Origin: Rhopalosiphum padi
Lineage: Eukaryota > Arthropoda > Insecta > Hemiptera > Aphididae
Direction: 5' to 3'
DNA: 64,000 bases
NCBI RefSeq assembly: GCF_020882245.1
Contig: NC_083598.1
Span: 49,451,858 to 49,515,857, forward strand
Under the pieces are notes generated by a model, which did no database searches, was not told the origin of the DNA, and worked only from the letters and a program-made list of their open reading frames with translations. Positions 36,501 to 48,436 of the stretch are shown piece after piece; the stretch's first letter is position 1, and each line of letters opens with the position of its first letter. Made by a program: the position numbers and the translations under genes.

Positions 36501-38830
36501 GGAGCTAGGTGAATTGGGTCCGCGATAATTTGGGTCCGTTTTGAAAGCGGTAAGTTGAGTCCCGGGTATGAAAAGGTAATAGGTAAGTTGGGTCCCGGCT
36601 ATAAATCATTGCGCCAATGATGTCTAAAATATTAAAAACTTAAAACTTTAATATTTCATATTTATATAATATACTTTTGAATAATTCTGTTACAATACTA
36701 CGTCATATTTCATACAGGGGTACACCGCCTGGACATCAATTAATTCTACTTTGATGTTTATGTGTGTATAGACAGGTATTCTTATCGCGGATTTTATTAC
36801 ACTGGCCGTAGCCACTTTTATCCAAAAATGAGATACCGAAATGTCGTATCTTTGATTAAATCTAATTAAGATATATATACGAGTATACGAAATACGAGCG
36901 TATACAAGTGTTAGTATTATTCGTCTATCTTTTTTTGTATTAGTTAGTAGTTATCATCGATTTTTATGATGATTACATACAGATATACGTACGATATCTG
37001 GGATATTTCATTATATATTTAGTAGCCTGCTGAACGTCAACTTGTGACTATATCGTGTCTTACAGCTATACAGTTACACAATTTTACAGTTATTGTTTTT
37101 TTTATACATTTTAAAAATGGAAATAATGGCTAGCGAAAAAAACAAAACTGTTATTATAAAATATGGTCATAAGTTTAGGTTTCACAAAATGTTGAAAAAA
37201 TGAAGTACAGAGATGGACCTGCTGTAAAAGTACATGTAAGTGTTTTTTTAAAACTTATAATGGTGTTGATACTGAGATTTTTAATGATCACAATCACAAT
37301 AAACCTAGCGAACAAGACATCAACCGGCAAAAATTAAATAATAATCTCAAGAGAAAAGCGGTAGAAGAGATATCGGTGTTGCCATCGAAACTTATTTGCA
37401 GAGAGTTAAAAAACTGTGATATAAATAGTTTATCTTTAAATGATACTTCTTTAATAAAAAGAAATATAAGAAATGCACGTTTATCTGTTCATCCCAACAT
37501 ACCAAAAAACATAACAGAAACGCATACTGCTATGAATGAAATGACATTAGTTACTAATAAAAATGAATCATTTTTATTAGTTAATGATTTCAATAATGGT
37601 ATAATTGGGTTTTCAACAAAAAGTAATTTAGAAGTGTTATGCGAAATTAGTACAATACTTGTCGATGGCACTTTTAGAAGTTGTCCAAAATATTTTTACC
37701 AATTTTTTACCATTCACGGCCTTGTTGGCGAATCATATATTCCACTAGTATTTTTTTTATTACCTAATAAAGAAACAGAAACATACGTACGTTTATTTGA
37801 ACATACTGTAAATAGTTGTGCACAATATCAATTAATATTTTCTCCTGATGTAGTATTTATAGACTTTGAGATTGCTATACATACGGCTGCAAAGCTTGTT
37901 TGGCCTAAAATCAATATAAAAGGATGTCGTTTTCATTTAGGACAAAATTGGTGGAAAAAAATTCAAACTCTTGGTTTAGTAAACACATACAACTCTTTAA
38001 ACACAGAAAAAAGCGATTTTTTTAAATGTTTTTTTGGTTTGCCATTTTTAAGACCTGAAGAAGTTGGCGAATGTTTTGCACAAGATTTAATGGCAATACA
38101 ACCAAATGACAAACAAATAAAAACATTTTGCGATTATGTACTAGATAACTACATTTCACCTGATGCTACATTTCCCCCATATATTTGGTCTGAATTTGCA
38201 GCCACCACTGTGCGTACAACAAATAGTTGTGAATCCTATCATGCTGTACTAAACCGAAGATTTTATAGTCCCCATCCTAATATTTTCAATTTTGTGGACG
38301 AACTATTACAAATACAGTCTGAGACACATATTAAACTACGAAGTACAATACAAAAAAAGAAAATCACGCTCGGTAAAGAAAAATACTTAAGAGAACAAAT
38401 GATGAAATATACTAATAATATAATAACTCGATTAGAATTTGTTAAATGTTTATCATTTAAGTTTTTACCTAAAGCATAATATGTATTTTATATCATATAT
38501 TGTAAAATTTGACGTACTATAATATTTAGTGTATTAACATTTTTTCCCGAGACACAATTTTTTAATTATTTATACCATATATTGTAAAATTTTACATACT
38601 TTTATTATTTAGCTTATTAACATTTTTAAATTAATCATTTACACTATTATTTATTTAGAACATAATATTATAAAAACCACATATATTTTAATAATTTATA
38701 TTTTTTTTATCCGGGACTCAACTTACCTACAACCTTTTTTTATCTGGGACTCAACTTACCTACAACCTTTTATTTTCCGGGACCCAATTTACCGAGATAA
38801 GGTCATTTGGGACCCAATTTACCAATCCCG
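36501..38830 (+). mobile_element. MULE-type DNA transposon, 2330 bp, with exact 8-bp target duplication
   Basis: Exact ACAGCACA copies flank the unit at 36493-36500 and 38831-38838. The outer ends are imperfect inverted repeats, GGAGCTAGGTGAATTGGGTC against the reverse complement CGGGATTGGTAAATTGGGTC. Each end also has internal repeats: GGTAAGTTGAGTCCCGG at 36549-36565 and 36582-36598, with inverted copies at 38711-38727 and 38744-38760. GGGACCCAATTTACC occurs at 38779-38793 and 38809-38823. The transposase lies between the ends on the plus strand. Length, duplication size and transposase type agree with a Mutator-like element. Confidence 0.9.
37117..38479 (+). pseudogene. MULE transposase with FLYWCH-type N-terminus, one-base frameshift
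   Basis: The 367-codon frame at 37376-38479 holds a MULE transposase domain. Counted from that frame's start, VDGTF gives the first acidic residue (D97), VVFIDFE the second (D163), GCRFHLGQ the C184/H187 pair, and TTNSCESYH a candidate catalytic glutamate (E286). The same frame reads back to 37202 and contains RWTCCKSTCKCFFKT and DHNHN, matching the W-C...C...H-x-H pattern of a FLYWCH zinc finger. The preceding part (ATG 37117, GHKFRFHKMLKK) is in another frame and stops at TGA 37201-37203. The join falls at a run of six A, where loss of one A would fuse the frames. It may be a true inactivating change or a sequence error. The ORF lacks introns and sits inside the 36501-38830 element. Confidence 0.85.
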
Positions 38831-38838
38831 ACAGCACA

Positions 38839-41391
38839 ACCCGTGGTTGAAGATAATAAGTATGACGTAATAGTTTAACAACCGAGAACAACAAAAATAA
38901 TATAAATATATAATGCACATCGACAAATGGGCTTCGAATCAAACGTATATTATATACGTGTACATTAAAGCAATAACAATAGAATAAATATCACGTGCAT
39001 CGATCGGCGTCCGCGATCCTATGTGCGAAAATAAAAAGAATGTAGAAAAACGTCCGGGCCCCGGGGGGACTATTGTCGGCGGTCGTACGGCGAAAATATC
39101 GTATATACGCACGGCTTTCAAAAGACGCAAACTACGCGAATACGAAAAAAAAACTCTGGAAAAGTCTTAAAATTCCGTGAAAAGTCTGTACATAATAAAT
39201 AATTGTTTAATATTTTAACTTTTAATTTTTTGTCCGAGAGGGGGGATTTTTCCGTTCGGTGTGATGTGGGAGATGTACGGATTACGGATAAGGTTCTAGA
39301 TTCTTCTTTTCCTTTTTATTATTCTTATTCCTAATCTTATTATTATTATTAATATTAATATTTTTATTATTATTATAATTATTTTATTCTCATAATAACT
39401 TTTATTTAAATTGTGCGTTTATCGGCGATTGCACTATTGGGGTTTCTACGGTTTCTTGTTATCTGTCACAGAACACGATACCGGTCCTGTGTAATCGCTA
39501 ATGAACCGAGTATAAAAGGCCCGGTGAAACGACCAGCATTGACATTCACTGTCTGTCCTCCGTCGTAGCATGACCCACCCCGGGCAGACTTGCGCGATTA
39601 GGAAAGGCATCGGGTATCTATATTTTTTGATCTCTAACATATTATTATGTTGCCTGCACATTACATTGCTTGTACAACTCGTATTATTAAATAATGATTT
39701 TATTTATATCTATATTCATACCTATTCGCAGTTCTAACATTTCCTTAGCTCAAGCTCTAATACGCGCAAACAAAATTCGACCTTGGCCTTGTTCCGTAGC
39801 CTAATAGCCTATAATATAAGTTTGACACCGTTCGGGCAGTGCATCAGTGGTTGGTTTGTTGCGTTTGCGCGAACACTGATCGTCACATCTGTATTAAATA
39901 TTTGCGTTAATGCATATTTTATTTTTTCTGTTTCCGTGTTATGTGATAAACAGTCATTCGTAGGTATTCGTTATTCGTAAGTGTTCAAGTATGTTTCCCA
40001 AACAGAACGTATATTCGTAAAACCCCGTTTCCCTGTGCTTTATCGTCATTGTCGACAGATTATGCGTAGAGTTACGGCGGGTTACGTTCCGCAGAAATGA
40101 CAAGTCGCGCGTACGTTTTATCTAGCGAGCATATGGCACAGTTCCAGTGACTCGTCAGAGTTCCGCGTTACGGGTGTATCGCTCTCGTTTGAGCTGCCCG
40201 TCTCGTGTGCCGCTGTAATGATCTGACAATGCGTGCGATTCGATTCTGATCCGATTATTCGGTGGCTGTGACGTCGTTGAATAACATACAAATCTGTTCG
40301 AAACATTGTACACATTACGAAAACGTTAACTTTTAGCTTTGGTAGTGTTTGTAAAATTGTAACGTATAGTCATCATCACCCTCCATCTGTATTCTGTAAT
40401 AGTGTTCTATTTGAAATGTAAAAGACACCAATCGATTTCAAAATTTCATCCAACGAACAATTTTAGTGAAGTGTGGAGTAGTTCGTTTGACGTAGGACGG
40501 AACAAATAATCCGAGTTTTAGGAAAGATTTTCGGGCAATACAGTTGGACGAATCAGGCAAAACACTCTATTAGAGACAAAAGACCGATGCGCCGATGAGA
40601 ACAGTATTATGAAATCTACGCAATCGGCATGAACGAAAAAAAATATTAGAAACAAACAATTTTCAAAGCACTGTCTTATTTGTGGCGGTACTGTCTACCG
40701 GAAATACGTATTTGTCGTGTTTGAAGACGTAGAGCTGTCCACTGTCCGACTGGTAAGTGCAGGTCTATACAGCGCGCGTATATACGCTTCGACGTCCGTG
40801 CTATAACGCCTACTCGCGCGGAGCAGCGTCGTAGTCACTGCGACCGCTGCTGTGCTATGACGATCGCACGTCGGCGGCTGTCACATGATCACATCACCTC
40901 ACATACATATTATATAATAATACGCCAACCGTTTTTCCTGATTTTAAACCAGCCCTATATTGTAGCTATGATATAGGTACCTTCAAATAAGTACCGAAAT
41001 ATATATATAATATTATACAGCTAGTGTATCGTGAATTGACAATGATATTGTATAATAATAATTTGATGGTAATAATGTAAGATTTTGGTTTAGAAATATT
41101 AAAATCAATTTTTGATCAGTTATGCAATGAGGAAATTAATTACTTTAAAATAGTATATTAAAATGATTTTAAGTAATACGCAATACAGAAGAAATTAAAA
41201 CAACACAAAATATATGAGTAATAAGAATAATAATAAAAAAAAAACCCCTTTGGGTTCTATAGAGTGTATAGACTATAAGAAATATAAATCATTTATTACT
41301 TCCCTTCTGGCCCGACAGATAAAAGTGATAATGAATATTATTTACTGGTGGGCACACTCAAATACTTATGTGTTATATTTAATATTTATAT
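38839..41391. other. Non-coding, CpG-containing region with promoter-like features
   Basis: From about 39000 to 40900 base composition is more balanced than the flanks, with many CpG dinucleotides, but no coding frame with recognisable similarity exists. It may hold promoter and untranslated exons of a gene not identified, or of a non-coding RNA. Confidence 0.4.
39511..39518 (+). promoter_or_regulatory. Candidate TATA box
   Basis: TATAAAAG followed by GCCCGG in a CpG-containing stretch resembles a strong core promoter on the plus strand. No gene can be assigned to it directly. mRpL41, 4.7 kb downstream, is one candidate only if a long 5' intron exists. Confidence 0.3.
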
Positions 41392-41399
41392 ATATATAT

Positions 41400-42160
41400 G
41401 TTACGATCAAAGTGTATAATTCGGGCATTGTGCACAATGCTCGTCATATTTGGGCAAAGCTGAATCTGCTTTTAATTTGGGTACATTGCAGCCTAGTCAT
41501 TGTAATACAATAGCCGGGCATTGTATACAGTGTTTAATTGTTTGCGGGCAATGTAAGTTTATCGCGATTCTGCGTCTGCATGTATAGTGCATACCAATAA
41601 CATCTCCGATATCATTAAGAGAAGCGGCTAGAAAATTTTTAAATCTTGGCGGTCAAGGATATAACCATAAGCGCAATTTGAGGAAGCTCAAATTCATAAG
41701 CCCCCTCAAAATCAATCATAACCCCCCTCCCAAAAATGATTTGTATATTCCTTTCCACCTATATATATATCTCAGGGAGCATACACACAGTACATACATG
41801 CAAATTATAATAGCTCCCCCAAATTTAAAACTCAAATTGCGCCTATGGGTGTAACTGTAATCCTGTAATCAGCAATTCAAGATAAATAAATGTAAGTGTA
41901 GGGTTGCAGGTAAACTATGTACCTACTTCTAAATGTCATGATAGCTTAAGTTGCAAAAATAAATAAAAAAATTCGTTAATGTTTATAAAATAAATTATTG
42001 TAAATTATTAAGATAACAAAAATTGTTTTATACATTTTTAATTAATTGTAATTGCCCACTGTGCTCTGGTTATTCTTTATAATGCCCGGGCAAAGTGTAT
42101 AATTATCCACATTGTCCGGGCATTGTACTACAACGTCCGATTATACACATTGACCGTAAC
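41400..42160. mobile_element. Non-autonomous DNA transposon, 761 bp, interrupted by a second element
   Basis: The left end GTTACGATCAAAGTGTATAA and the reverse complement of the right end, GTTACGGTCAATGTGTATAA, differ at two positions. Both ends carry repeated GGGCATTGT / GGGCAATGT words. The flanks ATATATAT (41392-41399 and 42161-42168) could be an 8-bp duplication but are low complexity. A 182-bp hAT-like element is inserted at 41666-41847. No coding capacity is seen. Confidence 0.75.
41666..41847. mobile_element. hAT-like miniature element nested in a larger transposon, 182 bp
   Basis: The left end CATAAGCGCAATTTGAG matches the reverse complement of the right end, CATAGGCGCAATTTGAG, with one difference. 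The flanks GATATAAC and GGTGTAAC agree at 6 of 8 positions. It lies entirely within the 41400-42160 element, so it inserted later. Confidence 0.8.
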
Positions 42161-42168
42161 ATATATAT

Positions 42169-44266
42169 CTCAATTATAATCATATAAAATAATAGTAACA
42201 AATAGATACTCTGATACTCATAAATCATAATTGTAGTTGGCGCACGGCTGGTCAACTACAGCAGCTATACGCCTATACCTAGCTATATATATTTAATAGT
42301 AAATAATTTTCATACGCACTCACAGAATATGAGAATGATAATATAAAAATAATAGTAAAAATAAAATATAATCTCCCGTCAATTCGTATAATTTACAAGA
42401 CGATCTGCAAAAGTTCGACTGACGAACAACGGAACATCGTACCTTATTTGAAGCTATAATATATTGCATCGCGTCCTACCTTCGTCGTATTATAATGTAG
42501 ACTATAGTACGAATAGTATGATTGATGTTTGCCGGTTTCACTCAGCTGTCATGACTCATGGCGGAGCAAAATTTAAATAAATCTTTTTCGTCCGGCGCGC
42601 GCGCTGAATATAATTTGCATTGTTTATTCACAGAAGTAGTGTGTGTTTCGGTTTGAATTTGTTCGTCAACGACGTCAAAAAAGGTCGAATCAGGTATCTA
42701 CGATGGTCTGAGAAAGTAAGAAATACCAAAAATGTACGTGTTTATGCACCGTCGCGGAACTGTCGAAATCGTTTACAGCGGGCCGCGTGACACTTGCGAA
42801 CGTGCGCTTGGTACGGCAGCCAAGAACGAAATCTATTTTTTGTTATCCGTTGCAGAGTGGACAGTACTGATGCTGACTACTTACAACTAGAAGACAAGGA
42901 GTAACAACAACACGTGAATTAGGCGCTCTTGGCGAATAACGATTAGAAATCGTAAATATATATTATTTATGACGTATACCTTTACTGGCTATACTTAACA
43001 GAAGATTCGTTTGTATATAGAATCACATGAACATGTATCGACCTATATATGCGCTATAAATACTAAATACCTATTGTATAATGTTTCAAGAAATAGTTGA
43101 AACATTGTATGTATTAAATGCGGTGAATTGTAAATACAACACCGATGGATACAGCAAGGATAGGTATATAAACTAGGTATAAGCATTGTAAATATCTGTG
43201 AACTGTGTTGTGTATTGGAACAGGAATGTCATTAGTCAGATACTCAGTACTCAGATCTTACACAATAATGGATACAATATATATAATTAAGAATACAAAT
43301 TCAAAATTATATTTTACATAGCTATGTAGAAAAATAAGTTTGTTTTGAAAGCATTTCGGAGGAGGTTTAAACCCTTAAACCCTTCTGTATACGTGCCTGT
43401 ACAGTATCATATTTTCTAAAACTGTCTTCAAAGAACACTTTATTATTATAGTAGGATTACTATTAAATTATAAATATTGCAAAATATTAGTAAAATAAGG
43501 CTCTGGCCCTTTGGGGTGGATCTATCGCCCACAATCCTCATCATCCCCTTAATTACGCTCTTGCTATAAAATATAATTAAATATCAAACTGTGTGTTATC
43601 GTATTACGTACCTTACAACAGGTTTTTTTAGGTTTTTGCGATCGACCAAAAGAAAAAAAAAAGTCAATAAACAAAAAATATATTATATGTTTATATAATA
43701 TGTACGCATGCGTGTTACACTTCTTTATTCGAGATAATTCGATATCAGTGTATAATCTCGTTTTTCATAGTTATTTATTGCCTTTTTCTAAATCTAATTT
43801 TTATATTCGTAGGATATACAAAGATACACAAATTTACAAAAAAAAAATATTTTATTTGTTTTCTAATGCGAAAGGGTGTCGCGATCAACTGGTTGGCTAT
43901 CCCTGACTTACAATATTATGTATTGATGATGTCTGTAATAATTTTAATTTTCGCTCCAAATATCTAGACCAATCATAGGGCCGGATTCATTCATGTGTTT
44001 TATTTCATGTGTATAATTATACTAAGTCCTTGCAAATCTACGAAGATAAACCGGTACTTGATAATATTTACTAAATACTGATAAGTGATAGCAACAAAGT
44101 AACTAGTAAATGTTAAATTTTAATATACTCAATTAGTTTATGTTTTTACTGTTGTAAGTATAAAAAAATAAAAATATACTTGTCTATAACTGTCGACAAC
44201 AGTCTTATAAGTTTAACTACCTTGCATTGAACAAATAACTTACATTTTTCAGAAACATTTTCCAAA
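42169..44266. other. Non-coding region upstream of mRpL41
   Basis: The stretch at about 42520-42960 is CpG-containing and may include the mRpL41 promoter or a 5' untranslated exon: a GAAAGTAAG donor-like site lies near 42712, and a TTTTTCAG acceptor-like site lies 14 bp before the mRpL41 ATG. A single transposon end (GTATACGTGCCTG) occurs near 43392-43404. These are inferences. Confidence 0.35.
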
Positions 44267-44924
44267 ATGTCTTCCCCGGCAAAAACCTTTTTTAGATCAT
44301 TTTCCACAAGCACTATACGTTACGGAAAGAGGAATTTCAAAAACTTCATACTATATAATCGAGGAACAAATCAGTTCAGAAAACAACAAGAAGAAAACCC
44401 TAATAAAGATTTTCAAATGACAAGTATTTAAACAAACCAAATAAATTGTTTTACTTACATTTGAATTATATTTAATTTAATGCATAAATAATTTATGTTA
44501 CTGTCTAAAAATCAGATTATGGAATACGAGACACCACTGTCAGAGTTGGCCGAAAAGTTATAACTGTCCGAGAAAAAATTCCAGATATTATTGTTCCGGA
44601 TTTGGATAATTTCAATGTAAGTATTTGAATGTGGTCATGGATTAGTGTTGATGGAGAATAATCGTACATTACATATTATGACTTTGCTTTCAGTTAAAGC
44701 CATACGTGTCATACAGAGTTCCTGAAATTACTCAATCTGAATTTACAGCAAAAGATTTATTCAACGCTGTTTATCGAAAAAAGATTGTTGATGATTTTAA
44801 GAACAACAAACTGAAAGAAAATTTTGAACCAATAGAACCCAGTGAAGAAGAATCATTAACACCTGAAAAAGCTAAGTTAAAAGCGAGGCAAACAGGCAGC
44901 GATATGTTCTCACAAGACAGATAA
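44267..44924 (+). CDS. mRpL41: Mitochondrial large-subunit ribosomal protein L41, three coding exons
   Basis: This is a component of the mitochondrial 39S ribosomal subunit, made in the cytosol and imported. Exons are 44267-44423, 44516-44616 and 44694-44924, with GT-AG borders and consistent phases, giving 162 aa. The N-terminus is a basic, serine-rich presequence (FFRSFSTSTIRYGKRNFKNF) typical of this family. The body contains YGIRDT, IPDIIVPDLDNFNLKPYVSY, TQSEFTAKDLFNAVY and the C-terminal ARQTGSDMF, all characteristic of L41. An acceptor-like TTTTTCAG lies 14 bp upstream of the ATG, so a 5' untranslated exon may exist. The start was chosen as the first in-frame ATG, giving the expected targeting sequence. 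Confidence 0.93.
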
Positions 44925-45890
44925 ATTAAAACGCTTCGTTTATTGGTAGATTTTTGTATACATATTGTTTTATTTTTATTAAAAATTTAGTTGTAATATG
45001 GTTTTTACAATATATATGATGATTAATTGTTAAGCTAAATTTTTTACACATCTTGGTTGATGAATTGATTCTCAATTTTTGAATATTCTTTGTTTAAATA
45101 TATGGGGGTTGAAGAATACTTATCAAAAGACAACTTTATTTTATTCAATACATAAAAAATCAAATAATTTAAACGATTTTATTAAAATTTGTTCAACAAT
45201 TATACTTTTCTCAAAGTGAAAATTAAAAGAACTTAAAAACCTGACATAGGATGTACTTATTTTTGTTTAAAAATTGGTTAATATTTTAAATTTCTTTAAC
45301 TTATAATAAAAAATTTTGTTTTAAAAAATGAAAATGACAACCATTTTGACCAAACATAAAATCATAGTATATTATTAATTATTAAATTGATTTATTTTTT
45401 TATGTAATATCTATTTTAGACTTTCCAACCTAGTTCTAGCTCTGACTATGTTCAGGCAATGATTAAATAATTGTATTACCCATTACCCTACATATTATTA
45501 TAACAGGAAGTTCGTGTTTGTTTATAGTAGCTATTAATATTTTTTTGTCATTTCTTTTAACTATACAAGTGTGACTACTAGCTAGCTCTAAATGTATACT
45601 GTTTATCTACATCTCTAGTAAATCATATGCAACTTTTATCATACGTTTTGTTTTTAACGGTTTATATACAACAAAGGAGGTCAAATAATACGGATAGTTC
45701 ATCATAAATTGGAAATCTTTAGGTACTATTTTTGAGTGCATAGCATAATAATTAAATCTGGTTGAGCAGTGAGCTATATGTTTGATATAAAATAGATTTT
45801 TATACAAGACCTTTTTTTTGAGTTAATTGATTTAAGTTTTAAATACACCATTATTGTTTTCTTTATCACATTAACGTATAATGGTTTAAG
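44925..45890. other. Non-coding sequence downstream of mRpL41
   Basis: This stretch includes the mRpL41 3' UTR; an ATTAAA-type signal lies near 44979. No other gene is recognised. Confidence 0.45.
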
Positions 45891-46140
45891 CATAAGCGTG
45901 CCTAGGCCTCATTCGCAGGTTGTGCACAACAGTGGCATATCCAGGAGGATGGGATTACTGCACTTAGAATTATCAATTTTTATAGTCTTATAAACATTAC
46001 AAGTCCACATGAGGACAATTAAAAGACATTTATATGAAATCAGAAACAGAAAAAAATTAATGTTATATTATGCACTACAATTTATAATGTAAGTTAGATC
46101 AAATTTCACAGGATAGGCAAGACCCGTAAACACGCCTATA
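45891..46140. mobile_element. Probable decayed hAT-like miniature element, 250 bp
   Basis: The left end CATAAGCGTGCC and the reverse complement of the right end TATAGGCGTGTT are related to each other and to the 4499-5016 element. The flanks do not form a clear duplication, so the call is weaker. Confidence 0.5.
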
Positions 46141-47344
46141 ATTTTTAATTTAGTCACAAAATAGATAAAATCTAATAGGTTTAATCTTTAATCTATTCTG
46201 TGGTTCAGCCCTTATTAAAAGGTTTGGCCTCCATATAGATTTATGTACGTAATGATACTTATATCCACATATCCTATAAAAGACTATTTTTAGTATTTTA
46301 CATCACAACTCATAGTTGCATGTTGTCATTTAATTTTATTTAAAACATCAATTGAATAAAAATGTATTTTGCATTCATAAGTATTTTTTTTTAAATATAT
46401 TAACATGATACAGAAATAATGTGACGAATTAATCACAGTGGTACAGATAATAAAATTCAAATGCAGAATTCGCCCAGGTAGGTATTAGTTCATAGTCTAA
46501 TGATGAGTAGATAATGATTTTAAAATACTAATTAAAAAACTAGGGTGCTTCAGCAGTCAGCATCTTCAAGTTTTTCATTGAAATTAGAATCAAAGTAGGT
46601 AGGTATGTCAAAGAAAATTCAAATGTACTTTCAATGGTTCTAATTATTAATTACTATATCAAAGTACTCACAAATATTCATATTTTTAGCTATCACTTTT
46701 GTTGAATATTTAAGATGATACGAGCTTTAGAAGTTGAAAACTGTTTTTATTCATCCTATTTTATTACAGAAAATGCTCTTGGCGGATAATTTTATGATTC
46801 ATATAAACAAATCTGTAATACAGTATCATGTCTATAGAATCTACAATATTCTAATCATATATGTATAACCATATAGGTAAGTATACGATTCACACCCGAG
46901 TGACCAATACAACTTACAAGGTAAGGTACCACCTACCTATCTCATAACGTCATAGAGTAATACGATTAAAAACCATTTATTTCACAAATTAGATTGTTTC
47001 GATTACAAATATACTCGTCGGTGAATTCTAATATGTACTTAAAACAAAAAACATAGTTATATAAAAAAAAAAAAAAAAATACAATAACCAACACAAATAT
47101 GTCTAATATAATAGTAAAAACATGATGTCTCGTCTAATGAATGTTGAGTACTTGAGTGTGTGTTGTATAAAATATACTTAGGTAATATCTGTGTGATAAT
47201 AATTTTGTTCGCGTGTCTGGGATCTAAAACAAAATATAATTTGTACATCAATATCCAGTGTATCTAAAACACAACAATAACAATTCCTTAAGGAAACCGC
47301 AATATACATATAGTCATAACACTCATAACTCATAATAAATTAAG
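46141..47344. other. Non-coding AT-rich sequence
   Basis: No exon, RNA gene or transposon with paired ends is recognised. A poly-A run lies near 47065. Confidence 0.5.
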
Positions 47345-47524
47345 CAAGATTGTATACAGGTGGGGAGTTAGGAATTCACCCACCCCACCTTTCAAAAGAA
47401 TACAATTTTTAAAGTAGAAACAAAAACTAATTACAAACTGTATGTATAATTGTACTATAATTCATGTATTAGAAATATTTTAAACCCCTCCCCCTCCCGA
47501 AAATTGATCCCGAATACGTGCTTA
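47345..47524. mobile_element. Miniature element, same family as the copy at 59519-59663
   Basis: Read on the minus strand it contains GCACGTATTC, GATCAATTTTCGGGAGGG and GTTTCTACTTTAAAAAT in the same order and spacing as the plus-strand copy at 59519-59663. Its ends are the CA(A/G)GCACGTAT type. No clear target duplication remains. Confidence 0.65.
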
Positions 47525-48436
47525 TAATTTAATTAAGTAGGTATACAATAATACATACAATAGGTAATACCCAGTATATTTAATAATATAAAGGTACCTA
47601 ACAATTTCGAACGCATACGTGAGCCATACATGACTTTGAATTTCATTATAGATTTTTACTCTCCTTTATGACTTCAGGTTTGAGTTTTATAATTTTTTTA
47701 AATAACTTTGACATAAAGTTTTTTTATCCTAAAAATTTACTTATTGAAAAAGTTTCAATTCATACATGTTGTATATTAACGTATTTTTTAACAGTCTTTT
47801 TACAATTTTACAAAGTTCCATGTAAGATTTTGTACCTATGACAGCACACTGCCAGTTAAAAAAAATATACGAGATCACACAACATTTTAAATTTTTAACG
47901 GATTGTCAAAGAATACGATAAATTAAACATGCATAAGTTGACACTTTAACTCACTTTTAAATTAAACTTAATGAGACAAAGTTGTTTAAAAATGTTATCT
48001 AATTTAAATTTTAATCCAAAAATGGAGAATGTAATAAAAAAAAATTGTCATGCATTCGTTGAAATTATTTTATAATTACCTAATTAAGTACCTAATATTA
48101 AATCCTTTATACGGTAAAAAAACCCTAAATGAAATTCAGATTTAATTATTCTACATAATATTTTGTGTTACCTTTATCATTTAACACACTATATATATAT
48201 CGTAAATAAAAATCCAGAAAAAAGACTAAAAAAAAAAATCATTATTCATTACATAAAAATACTAGTCTGATATTAATAACTATTAAAACTCAAAAATAAT
48301 TTATTTAATTTTTGATTTAAAACCGTATTGGATACTGTCTACAATTTGGTATAGAATAATAGAAATATCAAATAGCATATACCTATCAATATAATATATT
48401 ATTATACACACCAATCAAACTTGACAGAACGTGAAC
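47525..48436. other. Non-coding sequence including the Sik2 3' UTR
   Basis: Sik2 is transcribed leftwards and stops at 48437. A minus-strand AATAAA polyadenylation signal (TTTATT on the plus strand) lies at 48300-48305, so the 3' UTR is probably short. The rest is AT-rich without features. Confidence 0.45.

Noticed and set aside
43330..43404. Possible further member of the CAGGCACGTA miniature family
   Set aside because: Only one end (GTATACGTGCCTG) is present; no matching left end or duplication was found.
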